From the NCBI GenBank assembly GCA_020726505.1, contig JAHLEZ010000027.1, positions 682,001 through 746,000 of the forward strand: a DNA stretch of 64,000 bases. Reading direction: 5' to 3'. The stretch's first letter is position 1. Each line of letters starts with the position of its first letter. The notes below the pieces were generated by a model, which saw nothing but the letters and a program-made list of their open reading frames with translations, did not search any database and had not been told where the DNA came from. Position numbers and translations under genes: made by a program. Of the stretch, positions 13,680 to 25,530 are shown in pieces. Source of the DNA: Leptodontidium sp. MPI-SDFR-AT-0119. Taxonomy: Eukaryota > Ascomycota > Leotiomycetes > Helotiales > Leptodontidiaceae.

Positions 13680-16036
13680 ATGAAGCTCTTCGAGCGTCTC
13701 TGGACGGTTGTCACCCACGTCCTTGATATTGCAACCCTCTCTACATTCAGTCATGATGGGGCTCTACAAACCCCGCTATTCGAAAACTCACAGGGAAATT
13801 TTGATAGGCCTCGTGGACCCATCTTCAAGCCTCCCGGCGGCCGCCCTGAAGGCGATGGATCAAACTTTGTCTGTGACTACTCCAGCATGACTGGCTGGCG
13901 TCCATGTTCCACGCCTGATGACCGCGGATGCTGGCTCACTAACGGCAAAGGAGGCAAATTTGACATCAGCACAGATTACGAGGCCGTGGCTCCCACGGGC
14001 ATACTACGCCGATATGCTCTCACTGTCACCAACGGGTCAATCAACGCGGATGGGCTAGAATTCCCCTTTGCTAAGACGTTCAATGCCTCTTATCCTGGGC
14101 CTTGGTTGCAGGCTTGTTGGGGAGACGTAGTTGAAATCACCGTTACGAATCGTTTGCCCTTCAATGGCACCAGTATCCACTGGCACGGAATCAGGCAGAA
14201 TCAAACAATGCATATGGACGGCGTGAATGGCATTACTCAGTGCCCCATCGCCCCAGGAGATACCTTCGTTTACAAGTGGAATACAACGCAGTATGGTTCC
14301 ACGTGGTATCACTCCCACTATTCTCTGCAGTATGCGGATGGGATGGTGGGCCCAATTGTCAGTCTCTTATCATGGACCTTAGATTTTTGTGAATTTGGTC
14401 TAATCAATTTTGCTTACAGACTATCCACGGCCCGAGTTCCTTCCCGTTTGATGAGGCTGCGAAGACTCCGCTGCTTATGACAGATTGGGGTGAGTCTGTT
14501 TTATTTTAGCTAGACTACGCCAATCTCTGGAGTTTAATGGAGCTGAGAGATATCGGCTGCCATATGTGAACGATCGATCGCTATGTGATCACAACTTTAA
14601 ATCTCGATTGCTTACCTCGATCGTAGGTCATAACAGCGCATTCGATGCTATATACACCGGACTAGAAAACCCGAGTATCCTGTTAAATGGCCGTGGAAAT
14701 GTCACACGGTTCTCCGGCGTCCCAGCGAAACTTCCAATACCGCAGCCGTACACGATCATATTTGAGAAACGAAGATACCCTCGACCGAAGAGATATCTCC
14801 TTCGCTTGATAAACACCTCCTTTGACACCACATTTGTCTTCTCCATCGACAATCACAACCTCACAGTCATAGGGGCTGACTTTGTCCCCATCCATAGCTA
14901 CTCAAACACTTCGGTACTTATTGGTATCGGACAACGCTATCATGTCGTTGTTGAAGCGAATCCGATCGCCAATGGAAGCCAGCCAATTCCGCCTGATGGG
15001 AACTTCTGGATGAGGACTTACGTTGCGCAATGTGCGAATACGGCCAATTTTCCTAAAGGGTATGAGCTGAGCGGTGTTTTGCGTTATGACAGCTCCAGCA
15101 CAGCCATGCCGACCTCTACAACGTGGAATGACATGTCCTTGGCGTGTTCCGATGAAACTTATTCGAGTTTGCAACCCATACTCAAGTGGCGGGTAGGATC
15201 TCCATCTAACGGTAATACTGGAGAAGAACACGACGTAGTCTTGAATCCGACTGCTCAACCTTTTCCTCTGGCTCGATTTTCTCTGGACCTGCCTTCTTCT
15301 TCCACGTTCAACCCTCTCCGTATTGACTATAGCGATCCAACATTCTTGCACTTGAATAATACTGGAAGTTGGCCCAGCCAATGGGTCATCATTCCGGAAG
15401 ATTACAAGAGCACAGACTGGGTAGGTTCAAGGGCTTCTCGAATTTTGCTCAGATTCGTGCACCCGAACTAATCTTCAGGCAAAGTAAGATGTGATGGATA
15501 TTCGCTAACGAAAGATTCGCAGGTATATATGGTCCTTGCTGGAGATAGGAAGAATGGCAACCGGACTACCGGTGCCCATCCTGTACGGAACACCATCATT
15601 AACACCCATCGTCACTCTGCTAATCACACAATAGATCCATTTACACGGCCACGACTTTGCTGTACTACAGCAGACGGAAGGGCAGTCATTCGATATCACC
15701 AAGCTCAACCTCAAGCTTGACAACCCTCCCCGCCGCGATGTCGTGCTGCTTCCCCGAAACGGATTCGTCATAATCGCATTCAAGACCGACAACCCTGGCT
15801 CGTGGCTCCTGCATTGCCACATTGCAAGGCACGCCTCAGAGGGACTAGCCATGCAGATTCTTGAACGGCGAGCCGATGCGAATAACATCTGGCCTTTCGA
15901 CAACTCTCCTGCCATCGCGAGGGCTCGTAGGTTGTGTGTGAAGTGGAATGAGTGGCACAGCGATTGCAGAAATTTTTGGCCAGGAGGACAGGCTGGTTGT
16001 GAGCGGAACGTGTTTCAAGACGATTCTGGTATCTGA
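13680..16036 (+). CDS. Laccase-like multicopper oxidase (five exons)
   Basis: Proposed exons: 13680-14357, 14420-14489, 14627-15420, 15523-15582, 15635-16036, giving 667 residues. All junctions are GT-AG and keep frame. The four copper-binding motifs are present: HWHGIRQ (167-173), TWYHSHYS (208-215), HPIHLHGHD (533-541, rebuilt across intron 4) and HCHIARH (594-600). These supply the type 1, 2 and 3 copper ligands. The residue at the type 1 axial position is Leu605. The family oxidises phenols with reduction of oxygen to water. The N-terminus is weakly hydrophobic and not a clear signal peptide, so secretion is uncertain. It may act on phenolic substrates or in pigment or metabolite coupling. 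Its neighbour is a dead dehydrogenase gene downstream on the opposite strand. Confidence 0.9.
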
Positions 16037-16473
16037 CCCCTTTAATACGGGTCTAACTTGAAATATCGTCAACAAGGGGTCACTCCTGTTTATTTCTATC
16101 CATTCCTTGTTCCGTCTGGGAGGCCGTTTATATATAATGCTTGCCTGCGAAATTTAGCAATGATTTAATGAGGCGCCTTTAAAATCTACTATTTAGCCCT
16201 CTCTTAGTACCCCCGTTATTGATCAAAGTTTGTTGGCCACGAGGTCTGACGGGTTGTTCACCTAGAGTATCACCCCGATTTTTGACCGCTAGTCTGCCCC
16301 ACATACTGCCTATGCCTCTGATATCGAAATCGCAAACACATGAAAGTGGATGCCTTGAAGCAAGAATAGCGAGCTTAAATATACACTAGAAAAAATGATA
16401 GAATACGGATAATGCATTGCTGTGTATAAGTGGGCGTGGATTCTTCATTTTGCAGATTTGGAATCTTCCCCTA

Positions 16474-17095
16474 CTAGTTAGATGCACCAGGTGTCTCTGC
16501 AAGCCGCAGGACATACTTCGTTGTAGATATCTTACTGGCCTCGAGATCTTTCAAAGCCCCTTCGAGTCCGGCCAGGGCGGCAAACTTAATAGCAAAGGAT
16601 CCGACAGCAGTTGCAGCGCCGTTAACCACAAGGGGTGTCGGAACAGTGACCGGGTCCCATGGCAGAGGCAGCTAGAGTCTCCAGTATATTCCCAGACCAG
16701 CGGTCATGCCTACGAGTAGAATTATGGCAGCCTCTGTTAAGCGGTTAGAGAACCAGTTAATGTTATGTTCAAGAAGTTGTATCGGGGAGGCGAAACGCCG
16801 CTTTTACGGCAGCCACAGAGTACTCTGCGTAACTTCCATGGGAATAAACATCTGGTGGAAGGCTGCGACTCTGTCTCCGGGACCGAATCCCGTGACTCCT
16901 ACGCCAACCGCCATAGCCCGCGATATCATCTCCATGATTCCCCGGTTCTCCGCCTATTATTTTGGGCACTTTCCAGTCTTTAGGATTTGTGCCTGATACA
17001 ACAACACGGATTAGTAGGGCCCCCGGGCCAGCTGTAGGCACAGGAACGTCGCGTATTTCGACATCAAGGCCTTTGTTGATGTATGCTTCCTTCAT
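16474..17095 (-). pseudogene. Zinc-binding (MDR/ToxD-like) dehydrogenase, decayed
   Basis: The N-terminal part is recognisable: PGALLIRVVVSGTNPKDWKV, then GDDIAG. The next expected segment (AVGVGVTGFGPGDRVAAF) is in another frame. The reading then returns to the first frame at HGSYAEYSV, which implies two small deletions that compensate each other. Further on, WDPVTVPTPLVVNGAA and FAIKFAALAG are joined directly to a C-terminal GALKDLEASK...YVLRLAETPG, so most of the middle and cofactor-domain region (order of 150 residues) has been lost. An in-frame TGA ends the first piece. Such medium-chain reductases often sit in metabolite clusters as trans-acting enoyl reductases or oxidoreductases. This copy cannot work. 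Confidence 0.8.
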
Positions 17096-17502
17096 GGTTG
17101 TTATCGTAATTCTAACCTAAGTGCTTCTCTGTTTAACGCAATAGTATCAAGTAGTGGCAGAAGTGAATTTATATATAACTGTGCATCAATCAGATCGATG
17201 CAACACTCTCTCGGGGTAACCGTGAAAACGACTTGAGTCCGCTATTGCTGATTAAACATCCACATTCTCTAAGTAGGACAAATTCAAATGACATTGCGCC
17301 AGTTTGAACCGTCCCGAACGGCTGATGTAGGTCGGGAGCCGCAATTTGTCTTGAGAACCACCACATGAGGCATCACGTAATCAATCTCATTTATAATGGA
17401 GCCAAAGTTGTCTCCACAATTTGTAGTTTACTTTCATCAATGCAACCGACCGCCGATTTCGATCAGCTCGCTGCCTGATCTACGTCGTCTCCAGCACCCA
17501 TC

Positions 17503-18828
17503 ATGGACAACTCACAACCAACTCGCCGTGGGTGTCCTCCAATTCAGGACGGACAAGACGTGCGCAATGGTCCACAGGTCTGTGTGTACTCGTTGCACCG
17601 CCTGAATGAAGCTGACAATTAAAACTGGCTATGGGACAGGAGGCTGCAGATGCGTCTCGCGCAGAGGGCACACCGCGCCCGAAAGCAAGAATCTTAAGAA
17701 TCTGAAAGAATCCGGGCGGAGAAATTTAGCCGCGGTTTAGACGACACGTTGGCAACATATTCCGGACTCCATCAACGGATTCTCGATAGCGTACGGTCAC
17801 GAAACTCGTCGGACATCCTGTTATATCTGAACGATGCCGGTACACGCATGGCTGCCATAGCATCCAGCAGAAACAAGGTCTTTGCATGGCCGACTGTGCT
17901 GGAGGATTCGAGCCCCGGATCTCGCTAGCAAGCAGAAGAAAGGAAGAGCTGCCTAGCTGCAGCTGCTGCAACTACAGAACCACACAGCGAGAGGAGTTCG
18001 AACCTTCGTTTGGCTGCTCTAGATCAGTCTGTCACTGGGGCTAACGTCACCATAACTTTGCGAACCATGGCTTCCGACCAAGCACCAGTATCAGCAATGG
18101 TCAATCGAGCCCGCATTGAGCGTGTAGTGTCTATCTTATCAACCCCCACCACGTATGACCGTCAAACCCCGGCCTTAGCGATTCCTCTTCAATTGCTAGG
18201 TGAAGAGGCCCTAATAATTAATTCTCTGCATGCGCTGTCCGTTTTCCAGGCTTCCGTGATCGATTTTAAACATCCGTTCTACTCTGCTCCACGACAGCCG
18301 TTAATGTAACGTTACCGTGTTATAGAAGGTGGGACAAATACTGTCCCGAGAGCACCGGCTCTACTGGTGAAGCAGATCGTGAGAGGAAGAACAAGGACGA
18401 TCCTAGACACATCCTTTGCTCCACTGCAAGGAGAATGGCTCGAGGCCGTGGATGTGGAGGAATACTTGGAAGAGCGAGGAATTTGTCTGCGCAACACCAT
18501 CTCAAGCGGTGTACCATTTACAGCCAACATAATACACCAAGCACCTGTCCCACGAAGAGAGCAGAACATGTCCAGCCTCGTTCTGCCATGGCTTGTGGGA
18601 GGGAGGGAGGCATCCCCGGACGAAAGTATCCCGCCGCAACTGCAGAGCATGAGGCAGCGTCCTGCTGTGTCCATATCGACGGAATTTCGTGGTCATGAGC
18701 CGCCAGATTATTCAGCGTTCGGGCTTTCGAAGCCAAGTCGAAGTTTGCCTCATATCAAACTCCCCATTCAGCTACTACAGCTGGGGCCTTCGCAACCATC
18801 CTACAGAGAGCTCTGCAGTCGGACTTGA
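17503..18828 (+). pseudogene. bZIP-like transcription factor, decayed
   Basis: One frame runs from the ATG at 17503 to 18828 with only four in-frame stops: near 17620, 17693, 17926 and 18307. The translation starts with a TRRG tract and then RRLQMRLAQRAHRARKQ. This matches the basic region of the fungal bZIP group whose signature is close to RRxQxRLAQRAYRxRKE; Met stands where Asn or Ile usually occurs. A later segment, EWLEAVDVEEYLEERGI, resembles the C-terminal part of fungal bZIP-type regulators, but I am less sure of that. The leucine zipper is not clear. Because frame is kept across 1.3 kb, decay looks point-mutational rather than by indels. It may once have regulated nearby oxidative genes. 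Confidence 0.5.
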
Positions 18829-19748
18829 ATCGTCAGGCCAGTCACGATGCCACAAATGCCACCCATTTCACTGTCGATTTTGATAAGCTAGTTCGCTTAC
18901 TTGCAAAAAGTGCTACGTGCCTGGGCCCTGTTCCGGGTATTAGGAAAGCGGATGTGGATGCCTCGATTCGGGGATGTATTATGCTTTCTTAAAAACTTCA
19001 ATTATCCAAGCTCTATATTCCGATTCTAAACGGGAGTCTCTGTAGAGCATCTCTTTGGGCAGAATGTTATGGAGCACCTCTTCTGCTTAGTCGTCAAAAC
19101 ACCACTCTAGAATGGCTGTCAATGAGTCATTACCAAAAACAGCATGCCGCGACTAATAGCTTCACTCGCTTCTACACAAAGTATTTCTGGTAAACCCCGC
19201 CTGATCTTGCGAAGTTCTTATATAAAACACTCGAGCTTTTACTTGAGTGTTTTCTGCCTGGTGTGCTATCCGGCAAACACTTGCCAGGCCACTATGTGGT
19301 TTGATGACCATCGCTTGAGCAAATGATTCTACTCCGACAGCTAATTATGGGCTGACTAAAGTTCTTGGCGAGATCAACTGCTGCTCGTTGCAGCCTTCAC
19401 CTAGCATGGGAAGTTCTCTTTTTTCGACGTTCGAGGCCGAAGGTAAGAACTCCACCCCTGTTTATGGGTATTTATTGTCCGAGTAACTATGTTCTTCCTT
19501 TCGATGGAGTGTCCCTGGAACACTGTTAGGCACCAACTGCGGGTTCTGTCGGCTCCTGCCAGAAGAAGAGAGGCAAACGACCCGAGTGCCTGCGGTGTGG
19601 AGAGGAACCACGACGTGATGACGGCAAGGGACCCAGTCAAGGATGCCCTCCCTGCCTGCCACGATGACACGCAGGCTAACCGGTGATCATTTCATGTTAT
19701 TTCGCGGCAATCCTGCCGGTACGGCTGATCCGAAAACGTAAATCGTGG
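18829..19748. other. Intergenic, nothing recognised
   Basis: Only short open frames without family resemblance. Composition is normal, so it is not RIP-type repeat. It may contain further remains of the bZIP-like locus. Confidence 0.4.
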
Positions 19749-20224
19749 CTAAACCATGCAAGCTATGCTGTTGTCGTCTCGAAATATCCTGTATCTGGGT
19801 ATGTGCGCAGTCGAGGAAGCTAGCACGGTGATGGCAGTGAAGTGAAGTTGCAACTTCTCCATTTGGGTTGTGCTTGCTTCGTTTTCTATTCAAGGGAATC
19901 GAAGGTATGCTAGCAGTCAACCTCCAGCTAATACGACTTACCGTAATACTGACGGGGAATAGTTGGCCTTGGTGGTTGGGCCGTCACCTCTATGCCTCGG
20001 GAGCAAAACGCTGGTGAATTTGCTGCGGGTGGTTCCAGTTCAGGTTTCTGGGCCGGGGTGTTGGCTCGGTGCGTGGGTTTAGGCTTTTCACTGTAAACTT
20101 CGGCGACCTTCCTTCGGTTGCTGCTTGCGTTGATTGTGCAATCATCTTCCAGCTTTTGTTCTGGTTGGCACCACAGTTCATTAATTATATCAGCTAGTGC
20201 CATCTCGATGCTTGGCCTCTTCAT
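19749..20224 (-). CDS. Hypothetical small protein (two exons, doubtful)
   Basis: The ATG at 20224 opens a 283-bp exon to 19942, followed by a GTAAGT donor. A 56-bp intron (19886-19941) and a second exon (19749-19885) would give 139 residues. The first exon begins MKRPSIEMALADIINELW and continues into a Pro-, Lys- and Glu-rich low-complexity stretch ending near TIPRQYYG. There is no signal peptide, membrane segment or known motif. The consensus donor and the non-random first exon are the only support. It may equally be a chance frame. Confidence 0.3.
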
Positions 20225-21317
20225 TAGGCCTTATTACCCTGCCGTCATTACATTAACAACCAAGTGACTACCGAAACATGTTCATATAAGCAGAATTAGA
20301 TTTACTCTAGAACTTTGGGCGTGCAAGGGGAAGTGTGCTTCACTTCTCCGTTGGAGCTACTGCAGGAAGAACTGGCGTCTGGGTACTTCAGCCTATCATT
20401 CTTGGCCTCCTTGTTATTCAAGGGTGAAATTGGTTTCTGTTTCCCAGCTTTCAGAAACGAGACTGAGCACCAGACGCTCCGTTTTACCTTTACCCAAGCC
20501 CAGAGGCCATCCTGGGCTCTGGGCTGCAGGTGGGATTTTGTGGTTGTAGTAATTGTTAGGAAACTGGCGATAGAGTGGACGATTGCAATAACAGTAGGTG
20601 CCAATGGAAATTAAAGTTAGGAGAAGGCGATGCGATGCTTATGGCAGGGAGGGCATAAGGAAGGAGCCTGCTATGAATCCGGATGAGTAAATTAATGCTA
20701 TGGTCATATGAAGGGGACTGCCCCACAGGGCAGGAGTCTTTCTGTCACTAGAGAAACCTGTAATGGCAATTTTACGGGCAATACATTGACGGATAGTGTT
20801 CCAACATTTCTAACTCGTAACTATTCTCGTCTTATGCTTTAATAGCGAAGCTAAAGAGGCATCTGAAGGACTTATGCTGCTTTGATGAAGGTGTATTAAT
20901 TTAAGCGACAGTGAGAAGACGCTAAAAGTCGTTTCTGCCGGTCCATGGGATATATTCTCTCCAGCTGTACCAGCTGACTTTTGTTCTCTTCTTCTCTACT
21001 TAGTTCAGTATCCTCGTACAGTCAGGAATCTACTTTATTCTTTAAACCTTTGATCTAGGGACCCGGCGTCACAATCAGGTGCTTTTGAGCCTTATGACAT
21101 CACCTAAAACAGGTTCTTATAACTCTAATTCTAACCCTTGTTTTGTTTTTGAACTAATTAGAACGTGTTCTTATAAGTAGGTATTGCATATAAGTTGATA
21201 ACATCATATAAACCAATTGATTCGGTAGTAAACCAAACGAGTAACTTCCCCATATAACAATAATGTCGCTAACTACATGATCCCCATCCTGTGCTGCGCC
21301 CCAACACATTAACACTC
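20225..21317. other. Intergenic, nothing recognised
   Basis: A 100-codon minus-strand frame (20302-20604) with a hydrophobic N-terminus is present but has no supporting homology. The rest, including 20850-21290, is moderately AT-rich and featureless. Confidence 0.4.
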
Positions 21318-21749
21318 TCAAGCAGTACAAATTCCCGGCACAGCTATCTTCTTCAACAATACGGGGAAAACATCAGTTCCCGAAGGAAAGTTCCCTATGT
21401 GCATCTGGAACTCGGGATTATGGAACGCCCGGCGGAATGCCTCCGTCGACTCCCACGACACGATATTCACGAAGACATTGCTTTCTTCGCCCACTGCACG
21501 GTGTAGCTGCGTCGACAGCATGCCGTACTGCTTCTTCATGTAATTGGCGTCACGCAACCAGTTCTCGAGGAAGAGGTCGGCGTCGTTCGCGGACTTGAGG
21601 ACAAAGGTGTTGATGATAGTGACAGCATGGGTGTCGTTGTTGGTTTCTTGCAAGAAAGGGGTGGTGCTGCCTGGAATGTCAAGGAAGTTGGGGCGCGCTC
21701 TCTCTCGCTGGTCAGTCTTGGTAGTGGTGGTGGCGGTGGTCGATGCCAT
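21318..21749 (-). CDS. Antibiotic-biosynthesis-monooxygenase (ABM) domain protein
   Basis: Single exon, 143 residues. A low-complexity Thr-rich start (residues 4-12) is followed by one ABM-type dimeric alpha/beta barrel at about 40-125. It has the strand VTIINTFVLKS, the helix with FLENWLRDANYM, and the strand VFVNIVSWESTEAFRRAF. Small proteins of this fold oxygenate or rearrange aromatic or polyketide substrates without a classical cofactor, or detoxify quinones. No signal peptide is visible. The gene is divergent from the FAD monooxygenase at 22581, with about 830 bp between starts, so both could act on the same aromatic substrate. The substrate is unknown. Confidence 0.75.
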   Translation of the reverse strand: MASTTATTTTKTDQRERARPNFLDIPGSTTPFLQETNNDTHAVTIINTFVLKSANDADLFLENWLRDANYMKKQYGMLSTQLHRAVGEESNVFVNIVSWESTEAFRRAFHNPEFQMHIGNFPSGTDVFPVLLKKIAVPGICTA

Positions 21750-22580
21750 TGCTGGGGTTGGTCCTCAATGCGTGGGTGGACGTTGAGGGCGTGGTTTATC
21801 CTGCGTTTCTTCAATCTTTGGGTGTGAGGCTGGCTTTGTTTATATGTTCTCTTAATCCACCGGCCTCTAGAGTCTGGACTATAACTTTAACCTATGATCG
21901 CGGCCGAGTAGAAGGTGAGAGATCGGGAAACTACTAGCGACACTCTTCCCTACCGGGGGTAACTTCACAGTAAAACTATCTGGCACGGAGATACCGGGGT
22001 TACCACAGACTTTCCGAACGGGGAAATATGGGGTTACAATGCATATGGTGGGGTAGGGCGGGGCGGGCTGAGCCGGAACCTTTAAACCAATAAAAGTGAC
22101 CTAAGCTGGGGTGGGGTCTCCACTCCCCCACGTTCGCTAAGTGCAGGGTGCAGGAACTTTCTCGTGACTAGATTCGCGACGCACCTCCGCCACTATTGGT
22201 GGGGTAGAATTAGCTTGAAAGTTAGCGTATATCTGGGCCGGGCTGGGTGCCATGGACGCGACGAGGAGAGGAGAGGAGATGGTAAACTGACTTTTTACGT
22301 GTCGGATCTGTCGGCTCCCTTCATTTCCGATAATGCAATCGCCGAGATCTATAAAATGACATCGTGATGAGTGAGTGGGTAGGAGAGCCAACACCCCCTC
22401 TCAGCCAACCTTGATTAGCCAAGTCCTCTTCGCAGCGGTTAGTTCATCAGGCCCGTTCGTTTGCGTTTCGCGACAGTCCTAGGATTGGGTACCAGGCAGG
22501 AATCTCTTCACGCGGAATATTGCAACCACTAATCTCTTACAGAGACCACTGGGAGCCGGACCAGAGAGGAGAATCAAACG
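21750..22580. promoter_or_regulatory. Divergent promoter region, ABM and FAD monooxygenase
   Basis: This 831-bp gap separates the start codons of two oppositely transcribed oxygenase genes and must hold both promoters. It contains C- and G-rich stretches (near 22045-22130) but I identified no specific binding site. Confidence 0.45.
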
Positions 22581-23885
22581 ATGCCATTCAAGGTTGCGAT
22601 CATCGGAGCTGGCCCAGCGGGTCTCGTGTGTGCACGTCTACTTAAGGTTGCAGACATTGACGTAGAGATTTCTGTTTTCGAGCGAGATCCAACACCTACG
22701 TCGCGAATCTTTCGGGGAGGCAGCCTTGATTTACATGGCGATTCGGGTCTGATTGCCATCAAAAAGGCCGGTCTGTTCGAGAAAGCGAAGAAGTGGCTAC
22801 GATGGGACGGCGAAGAGATATTCGTTTCAGACAAGAATGGCACTATAGTATTCCACATGAAGGACCCACCCAAGACAGATCTGGCAGATTACGAGCGACC
22901 GGAGATTGATCGTGAAATGTTGAAAGAGCTACTACTGGAAAGTGTCGGGAAGGAAAATGTCCAATGGGGAAAGGTTCTTCATTCTATCGATACCAGCAAC
23001 CGGACTATCGCCTTCCGAGACGGCACTACAGCTGGGCCTTTCGACCTGACAATCGGTGCCGATGGAGCCTTCTCGAAATTGAGAGACGTCGTGACCGATG
23101 TCAAACCAGTCTATTCAGGAATCTGTGGGCTTGAATGTCATGTTGCCTCACCCGATGAGAAACACCCAAATCTTGTTAAACGGGTCGGCAATGGATCTCT
23201 GTTCTCATATTCCGACCACAAGAGCATCACCGCTCAGAGAGTCTATGACGGGAGCCTCCAACTCCACATCTTCTGGCGCACAGAGGACGATAATTTCACC
23301 ACCGACATGTTCACGACCTACCAGTGGAACCAAGAAGAGCTGAAGACAAAGATCCTGGAAAGTTTCCACGATTGGATACCTGAGATGCAAGAGTTCGTGA
23401 CGGCATGCGATATTCTCCGACCGTCACGGCTATACGAACTTCCTGTCGGCAATACTTGGGCGCACAAGAGCGGCTATACTTTGATTGGAGATGCCGCAAA
23501 TTTGATGACTCCCTTTTCTGGGGAAGGGGCGAACAAAGCATTGACGGATGGCTTGAGGCTTTCCGAAGCTCTGATAGAGGCATTGAAGACCAAGGGTGAC
23601 ATTGATCAAGCCATCTCGAATTTTGAAGCAGACATGTTTAAGCGAGCCAAGAAAGTCCAAGCCCGAACAATGCTGAACAAAAATAGAATATTCGATAACG
23701 GGGGTGCTGCATCATGGCCGGTCACGATCGGAGGTTTTGTCCTGGAAGACATGGGTTACAATCTCAACAAAGGCTGGCTGTCGTTGTTCCCTTTTGCAGC
23801 GGTGATGTTACTTTATTTCCGTATCGTTCAAATGCTTGGAGGCTTCCAAAGGAGGACAAAGGATGCTCTTTTCGGGCGGCGGTAA
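22581..23885 (+). CDS. FAD-dependent monooxygenase (TetX/UbiH-like)
   Basis: Single uninterrupted exon, 434 residues, normal length for group A flavoprotein hydroxylases. The FAD motif GAGPAG is at 9-14, with a strand ending in FERD. A TetX-type RGGSLDLHGDSG follows near 46-57. The DG motif GADGAFSKLRD lies near 160, and the second FAD motif GDAANLMTPFSGEGAN near 306-321. The C-terminus has a hydrophobic segment (WLSLFPFAAVMLLYF), a possible membrane anchor. The family uses NADPH and O2 to hydroxylate aromatic or polyketide-like substrates. The ATG at 22581 is directly followed by the FAD-binding strand, so the start is secure. It appears intact, in contrast to the flavin hydroxylase pseudogene at 28.3 kb. 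Confidence 0.9.
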   Translation: MPFKVAIIGAGPAGLVCARLLKVADIDVEISVFERDPTPTSRIFRGGSLDLHGDSGLIAIKKAGLFEKAKKWLRWDGEEIFVSDKNGTIVFHMKDPPKTDLADYERPEIDREMLKELLLESVGKENVQWGKVLHSIDTSNRTIAFRDGTTAGPFDLTIGADGAFSKLRDVVTDVKPVYSGICGLECHVASPDEKHPNLVKRVGNGSLFSYSDHKSITAQRVYDGSLQLHIFWRTEDDNFTTDMFTTYQWNQEELKTKILESFHDWIPEMQEFVTACDILRPSRLYELPVGNTWAHKSGYTLIGDAANLMTPFSGEGANKALTDGLRLSEALIEALKTKGDIDQAISNFEADMFKRAKKVQARTMLNKNRIFDNGGAASWPVTIGGFVLEDMGYNLNKGWLSLFPFAAVMLLYFRIVQMLGGFQRRTKDALFGRR

Positions 23886-23989
23886 AATGCGCTTTTCTTT
23901 GAGCTCGTCGGTCTACCATGGCTTGGATTGAGGTCCAAGCTTAATTCTTGGGATGGCTTCGTCTGCTGCGTCTGTGATGATCCTGGTGA

Positions 23990-25530
23990 GTATGTTAGCA
24001 AGGGCTTCTAGTCTGGAGGTAGTATCGTAGCTAGTGAAGATGTCCCTCTTAAGAATAGCTTTTGAGTATTTTACGTTTGGTAGGTAATTAAGCTATTTAG
24101 AGTTGGGAGTAAATGATATATTAGCCTTGGTAATCAGGCTCTCTTAGAACAACTTCCAGTCTGCTTTCCTAGTATTATATCTGGTTTGCTAGGTAGGGTT
24201 TGCAATTATTGGTCGTTGTTAGCCTTGATTATGATCTGTAAGGCGTGGTAATCGGAAATAATGTCGTAGTTATATTAAATCCGGTAATCTTATTAGCTAC
24301 TACTCTTGAAGTAAAGGTTAAACCACTCACTAAGGGTTTGATTGTATTAGTTTAAAGGAAGGTAGCTTTGCCAGGTTTGTTAAGTAGCTTAAAGTCTTTA
24401 TTTTCGATCTATTCGATTAGCTATTAAGCTTCTTTATTTCGGTCTTCCACTTTTGAATTTCACTATGGGTAGTGGGAGTTAAAGTCCCCTTAGAGAATAG
24501 TATTTGTATAAATGTCTTGTTTATACAAGTATCTTTGGGCTATCTTCTGGCCTAAATTGCTTTAATCTAATTAATTATATATATTAATAATTTTGAGGGT
24601 TTCTTCTCCTTTAGTAATTTAAAGGATTTGGATATCGATATCAATTAGGGACTCTTCAGCGAGGCTTACAAAGGATTTGAACATTCTTGCACGCAAGTTA
24701 AAGCTCTAGGCCTAAATTAAGGCCAGTAGTTGAGGAGGCTTTGCGTATAACTAGAGTAGGCGATAGAAATGAAATTAATTCATTTCGACTTAACCTTTGG
24801 CCTAAAGAACTACGGCTCTTAAACAAGTATAATATCTGCTTTTACTTTAACGAATTCTTATAAAGCACTCTTAGTATTCAGTAATGTCTTGTTAGCGTTA
24901 ATGAATATAATCGTAAAAGCACTTGCGATTATTATTTGCGGGTAAAAGAGGACTTAATAGGATAATCTTTACTCTCTACTTAATAATCGGTTTCGTTGTA
25001 ATTGCAATACTTTAAGAGTAAGTGTACATACGTTTTGCTTTTGAAGTCGCACTCCTGGCAATGGTGTTAAGCAGTTATATAGTCTCTAGCGCAAATTTTA
25101 CATCGGTAACTTTTCTTATAAAATTGCTTAAGATGTCCGTATCTTAGGCATTTCTGGTCTTATAATGTAGGCAAGCACAGGCGTAGTCCCTCGGTTTTGG
25201 CGGCTGTCCCTACATCACAGACCCTTTTTTAAAGCGCTCTTTATTATTATTCTTAAGTCTTAAGTATAATAATTACAAAGCCGTGGTATACAATAAGGTT
25301 ATATCTTTTTGTCTTTGCAATTAGCTAGCGAGAAGGTTTTATTAGCTTAAGCTTAAGGTAATTATTATAAGTGTAGATTTCCTTAGTGAGGTCTTCTATA
25401 CCGTTCTTAGTATTATAATCTGCCTGAAATAAGAATACTACGAACAATAACTTAGTAATATAAGATATTTTCTTTAGCTTCTCAAAAAATGATACTAGTA
25501 AGTTTTCTCTAAACATTTAGGCCTGCGGCC
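23990..25530 (-). mobile_element. RIP-degraded retroelement, probably LINE-like gag
   Basis: AT-rich with stops in all frames. Read on the minus strand at about 25050-25170, it shows CLRYGHLKQF, then YRCKICARDY and HHCQECD, a run of zinc-knuckle-like Cys/His spacings. That pattern is common in ORF1 of fungal Tad-type LINEs. Many Gln or Trp positions appear to be stops. No reverse transcriptase was recognised, so the family assignment is tentative. Confidence 0.5.

Noticed and set aside
20302..20604. 100-codon minus-strand frame with hydrophobic N-terminus
   Set aside because: No family resemblance, a fully open complementary frame, and no splice or context support.
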